Assembly (NCBI GenBank): GCA_965199685.1
Contig: OZ241323.1
Coordinates: 2,790,001 to 2,854,000 of the forward strand
DNA from: SP5GCR1 sp965199685
GTDB taxonomy: Bacteria > Pseudomonadota > Gammaproteobacteria > Poriferisulfidales > Oxydemutatoraceae
Reading direction: 5' to 3'
DNA: 64,000 nt
Position 1 is the stretch's first letter. Each line of letters begins with the position of its first letter. A program made the position numbers and the translations under genes. This document shows positions 33,158 through 41,602 of the stretch, piece by piece. A model generated the notes under the pieces. The model did no database searches, was not told the origin of the DNA, and worked only from the letters and a program-made list of their open reading frames with translations.

Positions 33158-34285
33158 CTATTTCCTTTGAACGACGACAATTCTATTCGTCAGCGTCCCT
33201 GATTTATTGTTGCTAATTCCCCAGCAATTAGAAGTTTTAGTGAACTCTTGTTGGTTGATGAGCACCTCCACAAGATCAAAAGGCAAACCTGTTATTGATT
33301 TCAGCACTTCCTCATCCAATAGCACTTTCCCGTTGCGCACTTCTCCCACTTCAAAAGCGACATAGCCACAGGGCATCACAACTCGGGCAAACTCTACGAA
33401 GACTCGCCGCACAAACTCTCGCCACTTTTCTACGGTGCTATGGCAATCTATGCTCACTTTATCAGGGTCTATACCGGCGAACCAACATCGCAGCCAATTA
33501 TCTTTTGCGTAGTCCACTATGTCTAGGAATGGCGGCGATGTTACCACCAGTTTAACCTCGTCGGTTTTGATATAGTTCAAATCATCGGCATGGCAGCATC
33601 TTAATTTATGTTTGTCGCCGGCCGGCCGATACCCCGACCTTAATAACGATATGCTTTTTCTCATCACGATGCTGAGTAAATCTTTGGGTTCTGGGGTGCG
33701 GTTATATTTTTTGTTTATCTGTGCCTGTTTCTCTAAGGAAACTGCCTGATTGGGTGGCATGGTTTTTACTGATAAAAATCCTGATGAATGTCCGCTGAGC
33801 CTATTCAATATAACCATCCGTATCCAATGGTCTGTGTTCGTCATCGTGTTGTTCATCTCTTTTTCTGCAAACCAATTTTTTATCGCTATTAAATGGCTCA
33901 ATGTTTGAGGATGAAAAAAAGTTAGCAACTTGCGGTATTCGTCAGGGATGTCTGCAACCTGTGGCATTGCCTTGAGTGTTTTTTCTAAATCGTATGAATT
34001 GGGTGGATTTAATCTGGGTGCGACAAGAATAGTAGACAGTGGATTGATGTCGCTACCGTAAGCAATGCGCCTTACTAAAGATGCCTGCAATGCCGTTGTG
34101 CCTCTGCCCATAAAAGGATCGAGCACGATATCGCCGACTGATGTATATCTATCTATAAAGTAAGACGGCAACTGAGGCTTGAAACACGCCCTATAACTGA
34201 TTTCGTGAAGGCTGTGTCCTTGTCGTTGCTTTGCCGTCCAGAAACTCCCGACCTTATAATATTGTTTAGCTAATGTAAGGGACAT
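33158..34285 (-). CDS. DNA methyltransferase with DPFMGRGTT and TSPPF motifs, orphan
   Basis: The 375-residue protein has the SAM-binding motif DPFMGRGTT (residues 56-64) and the catalytic motif TSPPF (249-253). These are the two hallmarks of N4-cytosine/N6-adenine DNA methyltransferases of the TSPPY type. The SAM motif comes first, the reverse of the common beta-class order, and about 185 residues separate them. No restriction endonuclease gene is next to it. It starts against repeat DNA. Sequence specificity cannot be predicted. It may have a regulatory role or be the remaining half of a restriction system. Confidence 0.8.
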   Translation of the reverse strand: MSLTLAKQYYKVGSFWTAKQRQGHSLHEISYRACFKPQLPSYFIDRYTSVGDIVLDPFMGRGTTALQASLVRRIAYGSDINPLSTILVAPRLNPPNSYDLEKTLKAMPQVADIPDEYRKLLTFFHPQTLSHLIAIKNWFAEKEMNNTMTNTDHWIRMVILNRLSGHSSGFLSVKTMPPNQAVSLEKQAQINKKYNRTPEPKDLLSIVMRKSISLLRSGYRPAGDKHKLRCCHADDLNYIKTDEVKLVVTSPPFLDIVDYAKDNWLRCWFAGIDPDKVSIDCHSTVEKWREFVRRVFVEFARVVMPCGYVAFEVGEVRNGKVLLDEEVLKSITGLPFDLVEVLINQQEFTKTSNCWGISNNKSGTLTNRIVVVQRK

Positions 34286-34968
34286 GAAACTATTGAGGTG
34301 TGGAGCTATTGAAAAAGTATCCTTGAACCGTAGGGGGTAATTGTCTAGTGCAGAACCACCACAACCACCCCGTCAGGCTTCGCCTGCCACCCCTCCAAAG
34401 GAGGGGAATGTACCAATGCAGACACTTTTTCAACAGTCCCACATGCCCTCCCGAAACGCGACGCGCCTGTATAAATAAAATCGTACACCATCCAATTTAT
34501 GGGAACCAAAACCAAGTGGCGCAAGCGGTTGCAGTTGTGCAGAACGGTACTTTAGGGAGGGCATGCTAGCCCTCCCCTACAATGGTTTTCATAAATTCAA
34601 TGGCGCAAGCGGTTAGGTTCATGCAATGACGGTACTTTTTCAACAGCCTCATATTAGCCCTCCCCTACGGGTGGTTTATATGTGTGCTGTATCAACACAC
34701 AATATCGTGCAAGTATCTGGTACATAATTTGCATCATTATATAGTGCATAGTGGATATTGCATTTTGTAATGTACGAATTCAGCAATCAAGTTAAAATTC
34801 TGTAAAGTTAAGCCGATTGACCTACTGGCTCAATCGGCGGTTCTACCTATGTGATTTCCAGTTTTTTCACAAAACTGAGTGTCGCTGGTGCATCGGAAAC
34901 CCATATTTACCTATAATGTGGTAAAATCATTTACCTTGCATCTTAAGTTATTGCAGGAGGAGCAATCT
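34286..34968. repeat. intergenic repeat mosaic and gspC leader
   Basis: Repeats fill 34301 to about 34850: a MITE-like element, a GGGAGGGC hairpin at about 34556-34577, another TTTTTCAACAGCC end at about 34636-34648 and a GCCGATTGACC/GGCTCAATCGGC hairpin at about 34814-34840. The last 110 bp before gspC are unique. They contain TATAAT (34912-34917) and a small hairpin GGTAAA-ATCA-TTTACC (34920-34935) that could be an operator. Confidence 0.75.
34301..34440. mobile_element. MITE-like element, about 140 bp, left end diverged
   Basis: The right end CTTTTTCAACAGTCCC and the CCCCTCC(AAAG)GAGGGG hairpin are intact, followed by ACATGCCCTCCC. The left end reads TGGAGCTATTGAAAAAG, with several changes from the consensus. 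Confidence 0.55.
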
Positions 34969-35847
34969 ATGAGTAGTTTCGTAATACCATCGTCGGGGTT
35001 GAGTTTGCCGACAGCAAGCATTAATAAGGTTTTGGCTCGTGTTATTGTGTGGATTTTGGTGCCGGTATGCACTTTTTTATTATCGGATATTTTCTGGAAA
35101 ATCTATTATCCCGATACGATCTCGCTGGAGAAGAGCGGCGATATCAGCAAGCAGTTGGCAGTTCGCGGTCAAGCTGGTAATTCGTCGACATCGTGGGAGT
35201 GGTTTGAGCTACGTGAGCCGCCCAAGCCTAAGCCGGTTCAGGTTGCTCGCATCCAAGCCACGCTGGTCGGTATTGTAGGGTTGGGTGAGAGTGGCTCAGC
35301 CATGATTAATGTAGAAAACAAAGGTCCAAAACTTTATGGAATCGGTGCCGAGATTAAGGAAGGCATATTTCTATCTCGCTTGGGACGCGACCATGTTATT
35401 TTGTTAAGAGGAGAGACTGAGGAAAAATTGGCATTCAAGAAAATGGATAATTTGTTCACCGACCCCCAGCCTGAACTGGCAACTCAAGAGACCCAAGCAC
35501 CCGAAAGAATCGCATCCGTTGGAGAGGAAAGACGCACGGATAATGTTGTTTCGGTAATTAAGGAAAATCCGCTTAAAATAGGGGAAATGGTTAAATTTGA
35601 AAAAGTTGATACGGGGCGCTATGGTGAAGGCATTAAGGTTGGATATGGGACGAATACTGAGTACGATTTATTAGCTAAACTCAACTTGAATCCGGGCGAT
35701 ATAGTTTTGGGGATTGCTCAAAAGCGGGTTACTGATATTATGAGTGATCCGATGTCTTTCAGAAAGATACTAGATGAAAAACAAATTAGGATTCAGTATA
35801 TGAGAGATGGAAAACTGGAGAGTGCCGTTGTTAGAATGGATGAATAA
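34969..35847 (+). CDS. gspC: type II secretion system protein C
   Basis: The ATG at 34969 follows CAGGAGG, giving 292 residues; an earlier in-frame start has no ribosome-binding site. One N-terminal membrane helix (RVIVWILVPVCTFLLSDIFW) is followed by a periplasmic HR domain (IQATLVGIVGLGESGSAMI and following) and a C-terminal PDZ-like region (YDLLAKLNLNPGDIVLGIAQ). GspC links the inner-membrane platform to the secretin GspD and helps choose substrates. Its stop codon overlaps the gspD start, so the two are coupled. Confidence 0.9.
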   Translation: MSSFVIPSSGLSLPTASINKVLARVIVWILVPVCTFLLSDIFWKIYYPDTISLEKSGDISKQLAVRGQAGNSSTSWEWFELREPPKPKPVQVARIQATLVGIVGLGESGSAMINVENKGPKLYGIGAEIKEGIFLSRLGRDHVILLRGETEEKLAFKKMDNLFTDPQPELATQETQAPERIASVGEERRTDNVVSVIKENPLKIGEMVKFEKVDTGRYGEGIKVGYGTNTEYDLLAKLNLNPGDIVLGIAQKRVTDIMSDPMSFRKILDEKQIRIQYMRDGKLESAVVRMDE

Positions 35848-37969
35848 ATTATTTGCGAGGCTATACAAAGCCACTCGTTTCTCCGGAGCAAGCGGCAGCG
35901 TATTATCTCCCCTTAAAAGGCCATACGCTATTATGTTGGGACTGGTGTTGATAGTCCCGTCTTTATCAACCGCAGCGACAATCAACTTCAGGGATGTTGA
36001 GATCAGACAGTTCATTGAAAGCATGTCCGAATTAACCGGGCGTAATTTTTTAATAGATTCTAGGGTCAGAGGCAAAACGACGATTATAGCCAACTCCGAA
36101 GTGCCAGACGATTCACTTTACGACATTATGTTGACGGTATTGGCGATGCAAGGGTTCAGAGCAGTGGACAGAGAAAACGGTTTGACGAGCATCTTACCTG
36201 CCAATCTCGCACCGCGCTATTCACCGTTGGATGTTGAAAGTACCCTGCAAACCGAAATCATACCCATCAGGCATTTAGATGTGGGTTCCGTTATTCCGAT
36301 TATCCGACCGTTGATGACTGGTGAGGCGCAAGTCGTTCCCTTCAAACGTCTTAACTCGTTGATTGTCACTGAACTCAAAACCAACATAGAGCGTGTTAAA
36401 CAAATCATCAAGGCGGTTGATCGAAAGTCCCTAGACGATTATGAGATTATTGAACTTAAACATATTGGAGCCGACGATTTAGCCAGAATCATAGAAAAAG
36501 CCCGCAACCCTGCCGTCAAACAGTTGGCCAAAATCGTCACCGATAAAAAGAATGACCGCATTATCCTGACCGGCGAACCGCAGGATCGCCTACCGCTGCG
36601 CGTCCTAATCGCCGAACTGGATACACCTCCAACGACTTCGGATCAGCGCGGTGTAGTGCGCGTGATACCGTTGAATTACGCCAATGCCGATGACATGAAA
36701 AGCACACTCAAAGGCTTATTGACCAAGCAATTTTTGGAATTAGCCAGAGAAGGCGACATTATGGATGATAGGGACACACCACAAGCTGAACAAACCGACG
36801 ACACAGAGGAAGAGGATAGAGAGGACGACGATAAAAAGGATGACGACGACGAAGATACTACACAAACTAGAAGGACTGAGACCTTAAAAGGCAGTGGTTA
36901 TACCGTGCAAGCCGATCCCGACACCAATGTATTGATCGTTAGCGGAGCGGCTAATTTGGTGCAGGCGATTGCCGATGTGGTTGAACGGCTTGATGTGCCG
37001 CGACCGCAGGTGCTGATAGAAGCGATTATCGCCGAGTTATCCTTGAATCGTTCGGCAAATGTGAGCACTCGATTGAGCGGCAGCAAAGATGGTGCCGACT
37101 TGCCAGGAGGAGGAAGAAACCAAGGAAACAGAAATCCGGTAACTAGCTTACGTGGTTTGTTTGCCGCCTTCCAACTCACTACGGATAACCCGTCTTTCAA
37201 CACTTTTGTAGGCGGACGGACGGACGGTCTCAACTTAGGTTTATTTATACAAGCACTCAATACAGATCGAAATACCAATATTCTTGCTACCCCGTCGGTG
37301 ATGACATTAAACAACGAGAAAGCGACGATCAAAGTGGGCGAAGAGAGGAGCATTGACGCGGGTGCTGTGAGCGCAGAAGGTACTGTTCGACAAAACATAG
37401 AACGTTTGGATGTAGATACCGAACTAGAAGTGACACCCCAAATAACCAAAGGCGATGCAGTGAGTCTCAAAATAAAACAGAAGGTGAAGCGAGTCGCTAG
37501 CGGAGGGAACACTGCTCGTCCGGTTACTTCCGATAGAGAAATCCAAACCCATGTTGTTGTGGACGACGGCAAAATCGTGGTGTTAGGTGGTTTGGTTGAA
37601 GAACGGCGCGAGGATGCCAAAAATCGAGTTCCGTTATTAAGCAACATACCAATTCTTGGTAGCCTATTCAAAGGGCGCGATAGTAATAACGACAAAACCA
37701 ATCTGATGGTTTTCATTCGCCCGACTATTTTCCGAACCACAGAAGAGGCATACCAAGATGCATCCAGCCGCTATGTGCAATTACGCTTGGAACAACTGGA
37801 ACATCTAAAAAGAACCGACACCCTACTGGATGACGAGACTGAAACAATGCTATTGCCTCCACTTAAAACAGACCGCAAAACTCCAACCACCAGAAAACGC
37901 CCCACATCATCGGCTACGCCTAGGTCTAGCCCTAGTTCCCGTTCTCGTACTTCCGACGGGCGCACTTAG
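35840..37969 (+). CDS. gspD: type II secretion system secretin GspD
   Basis: Starting at the ATG at 35840 (8-bp overlap with gspC) the protein is 709 residues. It has a signal peptide, then N0-N3 domains (INFRDVEIRQFIESMSELTG, KRLNSLIVTELKTNIERVKQ, ADPDTNVLIVSGAANLVQAI) and a C-terminal secretin barrel ending in RVPLLSNIPILGSLFKG. A strongly acidic linker (about residues 310-335, EEEDREDDDKKDDDDEDTTQ) sits in the N3 region. The Ser/Arg/Pro-rich tail after the barrel may bind a pilotin. It forms the outer-membrane channel. Confidence 0.95.
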   Translation: MNKLFARLYKATRFSGASGSVLSPLKRPYAIMLGLVLIVPSLSTAATINFRDVEIRQFIESMSELTGRNFLIDSRVRGKTTIIANSEVPDDSLYDIMLTVLAMQGFRAVDRENGLTSILPANLAPRYSPLDVESTLQTEIIPIRHLDVGSVIPIIRPLMTGEAQVVPFKRLNSLIVTELKTNIERVKQIIKAVDRKSLDDYEIIELKHIGADDLARIIEKARNPAVKQLAKIVTDKKNDRIILTGEPQDRLPLRVLIAELDTPPTTSDQRGVVRVIPLNYANADDMKSTLKGLLTKQFLELAREGDIMDDRDTPQAEQTDDTEEEDREDDDKKDDDDEDTTQTRRTETLKGSGYTVQADPDTNVLIVSGAANLVQAIADVVERLDVPRPQVLIEAIIAELSLNRSANVSTRLSGSKDGADLPGGGRNQGNRNPVTSLRGLFAAFQLTTDNPSFNTFVGGRTDGLNLGLFIQALNTDRNTNILATPSVMTLNNEKATIKVGEERSIDAGAVSAEGTVRQNIERLDVDTELEVTPQITKGDAVSLKIKQKVKRVASGGNTARPVTSDREIQTHVVVDDGKIVVLGGLVEERREDAKNRVPLLSNIPILGSLFKGRDSNNDKTNLMVFIRPTIFRTTEEAYQDASSRYVQLRLEQLEHLKRTDTLLDDETETMLLPPLKTDRKTPTTRKRPTSSATPRSSPSSRSRTSDGRT

Positions 37970-37995
37970 GTCATCGCGATAGCACCCTATATATA

Positions 37996-39906
37996 ATGTA
38001 CGAACGCTATTTCAATCTCAGCGAAAACCCATTTACGATTGCGCCGAATCCTCGTTATTTCTATCTGAGCGAGCAACACCGCGAAGCACTTGCCCATCTG
38101 CAATATGGCTTGAACGAAAACGGCGGTTTTATATTACTCACCGGCGAGGTCGGCACCGGCAAGACGACTGCGTGGCGGTGTTTGGTTGAGAACCTGCCGA
38201 CTGATGTGGATCTTGCCATCGTGCTAAACCCACGCATCAACGAAATAGAGTTGTTAGAGACGATATGCGACGAATTGGGCATCGTCTATGAGCAGAACAG
38301 TGGCATCAAACAACTGACCGACGTATTAAACCGCCATCTATTAGAGACCTATGCTCGCCGTCGGCGCACCATAGTCATCGTTGAAGAAGCACAAAATCTC
38401 AATACCGAAGTGCTTGAACAACTGCGCCTATTGACTAACTTGGAGACCAACGAAAGCAAGCTACTGCAAATTATTTTGATAGGGCAGCCTGAACTGCTGG
38501 AAAAACTATCAGACTCGCGACTGCGCCAATTACGCCAACGCATCATCGCCCACTTTCACCTGAAACCTTTCAACCTGAAGGATGTGCGAGCCTATGTTCA
38601 TCATCGCTTGTCGGTGGTGGGTGCGCCGTCGCGTCTATTCTCCGACTCTGCGATACGCAAGTTGACCAAACTCAGTCAGGGTATTCCGCGTCTCATCAAT
38701 CTGATATGCGACCGTGCATTGCTCGGATGTTTTTCCGAAGAGCGCGGTTATGTGGATACTCGCACGATTTCTCGTGCAGCGCACGAGGTATTCGGCACAC
38801 ACCGATTCTCAAAACGACAAAACTCATTGTCTGTTGCTATGCCTAATTCTCAACAAACTGATAAACGCAGGAACTACGCGCGCCCTGTCGCTTGGTTTGC
38901 GACAGCAGCAACGATAGCTGCCGTTGCTGTTGCAGTTAATATGGCACCACCTCATTTGCCGATTTTGTTTAACAACAACGACCTGTCCGGCAAGATGGTC
39001 ACGCACACTTTGGATTTGGCAGAGACAAACGATGCCGAAATTGCCGATAGCGATGCAGGAGTGTCCGATAGCGATGTAGGAGTGTTCGATAGCGATGCCG
39101 ATGCAGGATTGGATTACTTAAACACTCTAACGCAAGAAGACACAAGCAGTACTGAAATTGCCGACAGCGATAGTGATGCAGGAATGGATTATATATCTGC
39201 CCTAACACACCAAAACACAAGCGAGCCTGATGTCATGCTAAACGTAATACCACAAAAGATTGAGCCCGCCGTCGTGCTTTGGCAAAATCGTTTAGCAGAG
39301 GCATCGCGCAAGCAAGACCCGCACCGCACACTGTTTAACCTTTGGGGTGTTGAATTGCCGGAAGTGCTGGAGCAATCACCGTGTGAGTATGCTTTGAGCC
39401 ATCAACTGGACTGCTGGCATCGTCGTGGTGGCATCGACAGTATCAAACGCGTAAACCGTCCGGTACTGCTCAAAATGATCTCAACTGAAGGACAACTTTT
39501 TTATTCGGTGCTGAAAACCATAGACAAGTCTAATCGCCTGCGTCTCGTTGCGGCGGATCAGACCGTTGATATCACCGAAGACAAACTGGAGAATGTATGG
39601 ACGGGTGAATACACCTTATTGTGGAAGCGACCCGAAAACTACCGAGATACGATTTACCCCGGCGACACTAATCAAACGGTGGGTTGGCTGAGCGAACAGC
39701 TGGCAAGCCTGACCGATTACAATCCGCCGATAAAAGAATCTTTGTCTTACGACTACGATATGGAAAACCGCATCAGGCTATTACAGAAACGCTGCGGAAT
39801 TTTTGTTGACGGCTTGGTTGGCAGGGAGACATTGATAAAAATTAATACTTTGACTGGGAAGCCGCCCAAATTACAACAAGGCGAAGGCTGTTCGGGAGTT
39901 AGCTAA
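37996..39906 (+). CDS. gspA: ExeA/GspA-like AAA ATPase with peptidoglycan-binding end
   Basis: The 636-residue protein starts MYERYFNLSENPFTIAPNP, the typical start of ExeA. It has Walker A (LLTGEVGTGKTTA), Walker B (RRTIVIVEEAQNL) and the AAA_22 domain to about residue 270. A membrane helix follows (WFATAATIAAVAVAVNMA, about 299-316), then an Asp/Ser-rich periplasmic spacer with repeated DSDAG units, and a C-terminal peptidoglycan-binding region (IRLLQKRCGIFVDGLVG). ExeA with ExeB opens the peptidoglycan for secretin assembly in Aeromonas. gspB follows directly. Confidence 0.9.
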   Translation: MYERYFNLSENPFTIAPNPRYFYLSEQHREALAHLQYGLNENGGFILLTGEVGTGKTTAWRCLVENLPTDVDLAIVLNPRINEIELLETICDELGIVYEQNSGIKQLTDVLNRHLLETYARRRRTIVIVEEAQNLNTEVLEQLRLLTNLETNESKLLQIILIGQPELLEKLSDSRLRQLRQRIIAHFHLKPFNLKDVRAYVHHRLSVVGAPSRLFSDSAIRKLTKLSQGIPRLINLICDRALLGCFSEERGYVDTRTISRAAHEVFGTHRFSKRQNSLSVAMPNSQQTDKRRNYARPVAWFATAATIAAVAVAVNMAPPHLPILFNNNDLSGKMVTHTLDLAETNDAEIADSDAGVSDSDVGVFDSDADAGLDYLNTLTQEDTSSTEIADSDSDAGMDYISALTHQNTSEPDVMLNVIPQKIEPAVVLWQNRLAEASRKQDPHRTLFNLWGVELPEVLEQSPCEYALSHQLDCWHRRGGIDSIKRVNRPVLLKMISTEGQLFYSVLKTIDKSNRLRLVAADQTVDITEDKLENVWTGEYTLLWKRPENYRDTIYPGDTNQTVGWLSEQLASLTDYNPPIKESLSYDYDMENRIRLLQKRCGIFVDGLVGRETLIKINTLTGKPPKLQQGEGCSGVS

Positions 39907-40674
39907 ATGTCTTTCATTTTATCGGCACTCAAAAAAGTAGAAAACAAGCGCAATCTAGGTTCGGTGCCAGAACTGTCATCTATACAGGTGCAGAGTTTTG
40001 ACAATTTGGACAGCCGCCGGAACCGTCTCGGCACCGTGTTAGCAGCCGTCGGCATCGTTTCAGTGGCAGTTTTTGCGGCACTCTGGTTTTATAAACCACT
40101 AACCGAACAAGGTACTGCCGAGCAGAAGGTGCAATCAGTTGTGATTAAGACCCCAGTGATTGACGGTGCGATATCGCAACCGCCAGGGGTACAAACACCG
40201 CCACCAACGCAAACAAGTGTTGTTCCCGCCGTTGTGGTGTCGCCCAATGGCATGCCTTCCGTCGCGCCTTATGTTACTCCCAATAACCCTTCACCCACTT
40301 ACTACCCTCCTCAACCACAAACTCCCAATAGTAATGTTGCTGCCCAATCGCCGACCTATATACCACCAGTATCGCCGCAGCTATATCAAAACCCTGTTGA
40401 CGCACCCAAGTGGGAGCCAATGCCAGTAGGTATCGTCAATTATGAAGACCTACCTAGTGGGCTAAGGCAACGCATCCCCAATATCAAATTATCTGCGCAT
40501 ATCCATTCGGATCTACGCCCGCAAGCACGCAAAGTCATTATTAATGGTGTTGCACTGCGCGAAAGACAAAGACTCAGCGACGATCTCTCGGTTCACCAAA
40601 TCAATTCCGACGGTGTCATAATGGATTACCAAGGCACCCTCTTTCTACTCAGCAAGACCAACATATTCAACTAA
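39907..40674 (+). CDS. gspB: general secretion pathway protein B
   Basis: The gene follows gspA without a gap. The 255-residue protein starts MSFILSALKKVENKRNLG, the conserved GspB/ExeB beginning. It has one membrane helix (GTVLAAVGIVSVAVFAALWF), a long Pro/Gln/Thr-rich periplasmic linker (about residues 95-170) and a C-terminal GspB domain (QRIPNIKLSAHIHSDLRPQA, VIINGVALRERQRL). It partners GspA in placing the secretin. After it comes a 377-bp stretch of repeats and two small genes before gspE. Confidence 0.9.
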   Translation: MSFILSALKKVENKRNLGSVPELSSIQVQSFDNLDSRRNRLGTVLAAVGIVSVAVFAALWFYKPLTEQGTAEQKVQSVVIKTPVIDGAISQPPGVQTPPPTQTSVVPAVVVSPNGMPSVAPYVTPNNPSPTYYPPQPQTPNSNVAAQSPTYIPPVSPQLYQNPVDAPKWEPMPVGIVNYEDLPSGLRQRIPNIKLSAHIHSDLRPQARKVIINGVALRERQRLSDDLSVHQINSDGVIMDYQGTLFLLSKTNIFN

Positions 40675-41051
40675 ACCTCTACCATTCCCCTCCTGTGGAG
40701 AGCGAAGCCTGACGAGGTGGTTGCCGCGCATCTGTACAAACCCAACCGCTTGCGCCATATAATTTACGCAAACGGTAGGGGCGGATTTGCATATCCGCCC
40801 TAAAGTTGAGTCCTCGCACAAATCTACCCGCTCCGCGCCATCAAATCATGGTTACCATAAATAAAATGGATGAATGTATAAATCGTGCAAGTACGTTGCG
40901 TTAGGGCGGATAATTGAAATGCCGATTGAACTACTGTCTCAATCAGCGGCTTTATTCTGCCCCTATGGCATATGAAATACTTTTTCAACAGCCCCAAATA
41001 AGTTATACTTGAAGTCGTGAGATGAGATTTTTAATTAAAGAGTACTAAACA
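40675..41051. repeat. repeat mosaic within the type II secretion gene set
   Basis: The gap contains a CTCCTGTGGAG remnant, a variant hairpin GGGGCGGAT-TTGCAT-ATCCGCCC (about 40779-40800), GCCGATTGA/TCAATCAGC remnants and a final CTTTTTCAACAGCCCC end (about 40980-40995). No gene is visible. The repeats have entered what is normally a compact operon. Confidence 0.8.
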
Positions 41052-41282
41052 ATGTCCGAAATAGCTTTATATGAATCATTAAGAAAGATAGACGGCGTTT
41101 CCCCTGAGGAAGCAAAAGAAGCAGCCGACAGCGTAGCAAGTGCAAAAGAAGTAGCCACTAAAGCTGATTTGGCAAACTTAAAAGCAGAGATATTTAAGCA
41201 GTTGTATGTAGTTACCGGAATAATAATAGCCGGTGTTAGTTTACTAAACGCAATTGTTGCTTTAGCGATAAAGTATCTATGA
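41052..41282 (+). CDS. small coiled-coil membrane protein, DUF1640-like
   Basis: The 76-residue protein starts MSEIALYESLRKIDGVSPEEA, continues with a short coiled coil (KEVATKADLANLKAEIFKQL) and ends in a membrane helix (VVTGIIIAGVSLLNAIVALA). It is clearly related to the products at 41333 and 11055. It lies between repeats and the next small gene. Function is unknown. Confidence 0.65.
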   Translation: MSEIALYESLRKIDGVSPEEAKEAADSVASAKEVATKADLANLKAEIFKQLYVVTGIIIAGVSLLNAIVALAIKYL

Positions 41283-41332
41283 GAAACCACCCATAGGAGC
41301 AGAATAGAGTCGCCGATTGAAGAGGAACCATT

Positions 41333-41602
41333 ATGACTGAGATAGCCCTTTACGAAGCCCTAAAGAAAATTCCTGCCTTATCCGATAGTGAGGCTAAGGA
41401 AGCCGTAGCTGATATTGCAAATGCAAAGGATGTAGCGACTAAGGCGGATGTAGCTATGCTTAAAGGTGAGATAGCGAAGATAGAGACGGAGCTTAAGTAC
41501 ATGCGGTGGGTGTTAGGTCTAATCTTCGTTATGAATGTCGCTATATTGATAAAATTGTTTTTTTTAGTTTCTATTTTAGAGTTCAAAACTTTGACTAATT
41601 AA
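41333..41602 (+). CDS. small coiled-coil membrane protein, coupled to gspE
   Basis: The 89-residue product (MTEIALYEALKKIPALSDSE, then KADVAMLKGEIAKIETELKY and a membrane helix WVLGLIFVMNVAILIKLFFL) belongs to the same family as 41052 and 11055. A GAGGA ribosome-binding site precedes it. Its stop codon TAA overlaps the ATG of gspE as TAATG, and gspE has no clear ribosome-binding site of its own. Translation of gspE therefore probably depends on this gene. Whether the protein takes part in secretion is unknown. Confidence 0.68.
   Translation: MTEIALYEALKKIPALSDSEAKEAVADIANAKDVATKADVAMLKGEIAKIETELKYMRWVLGLIFVMNVAILIKLFFLVSILEFKTLTN

Noticed and set aside
36898..37740. 280-codon frame opposite gspD
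   Set aside because: Antisense shadow; no motifs, while the plus strand encodes an intact secretin.
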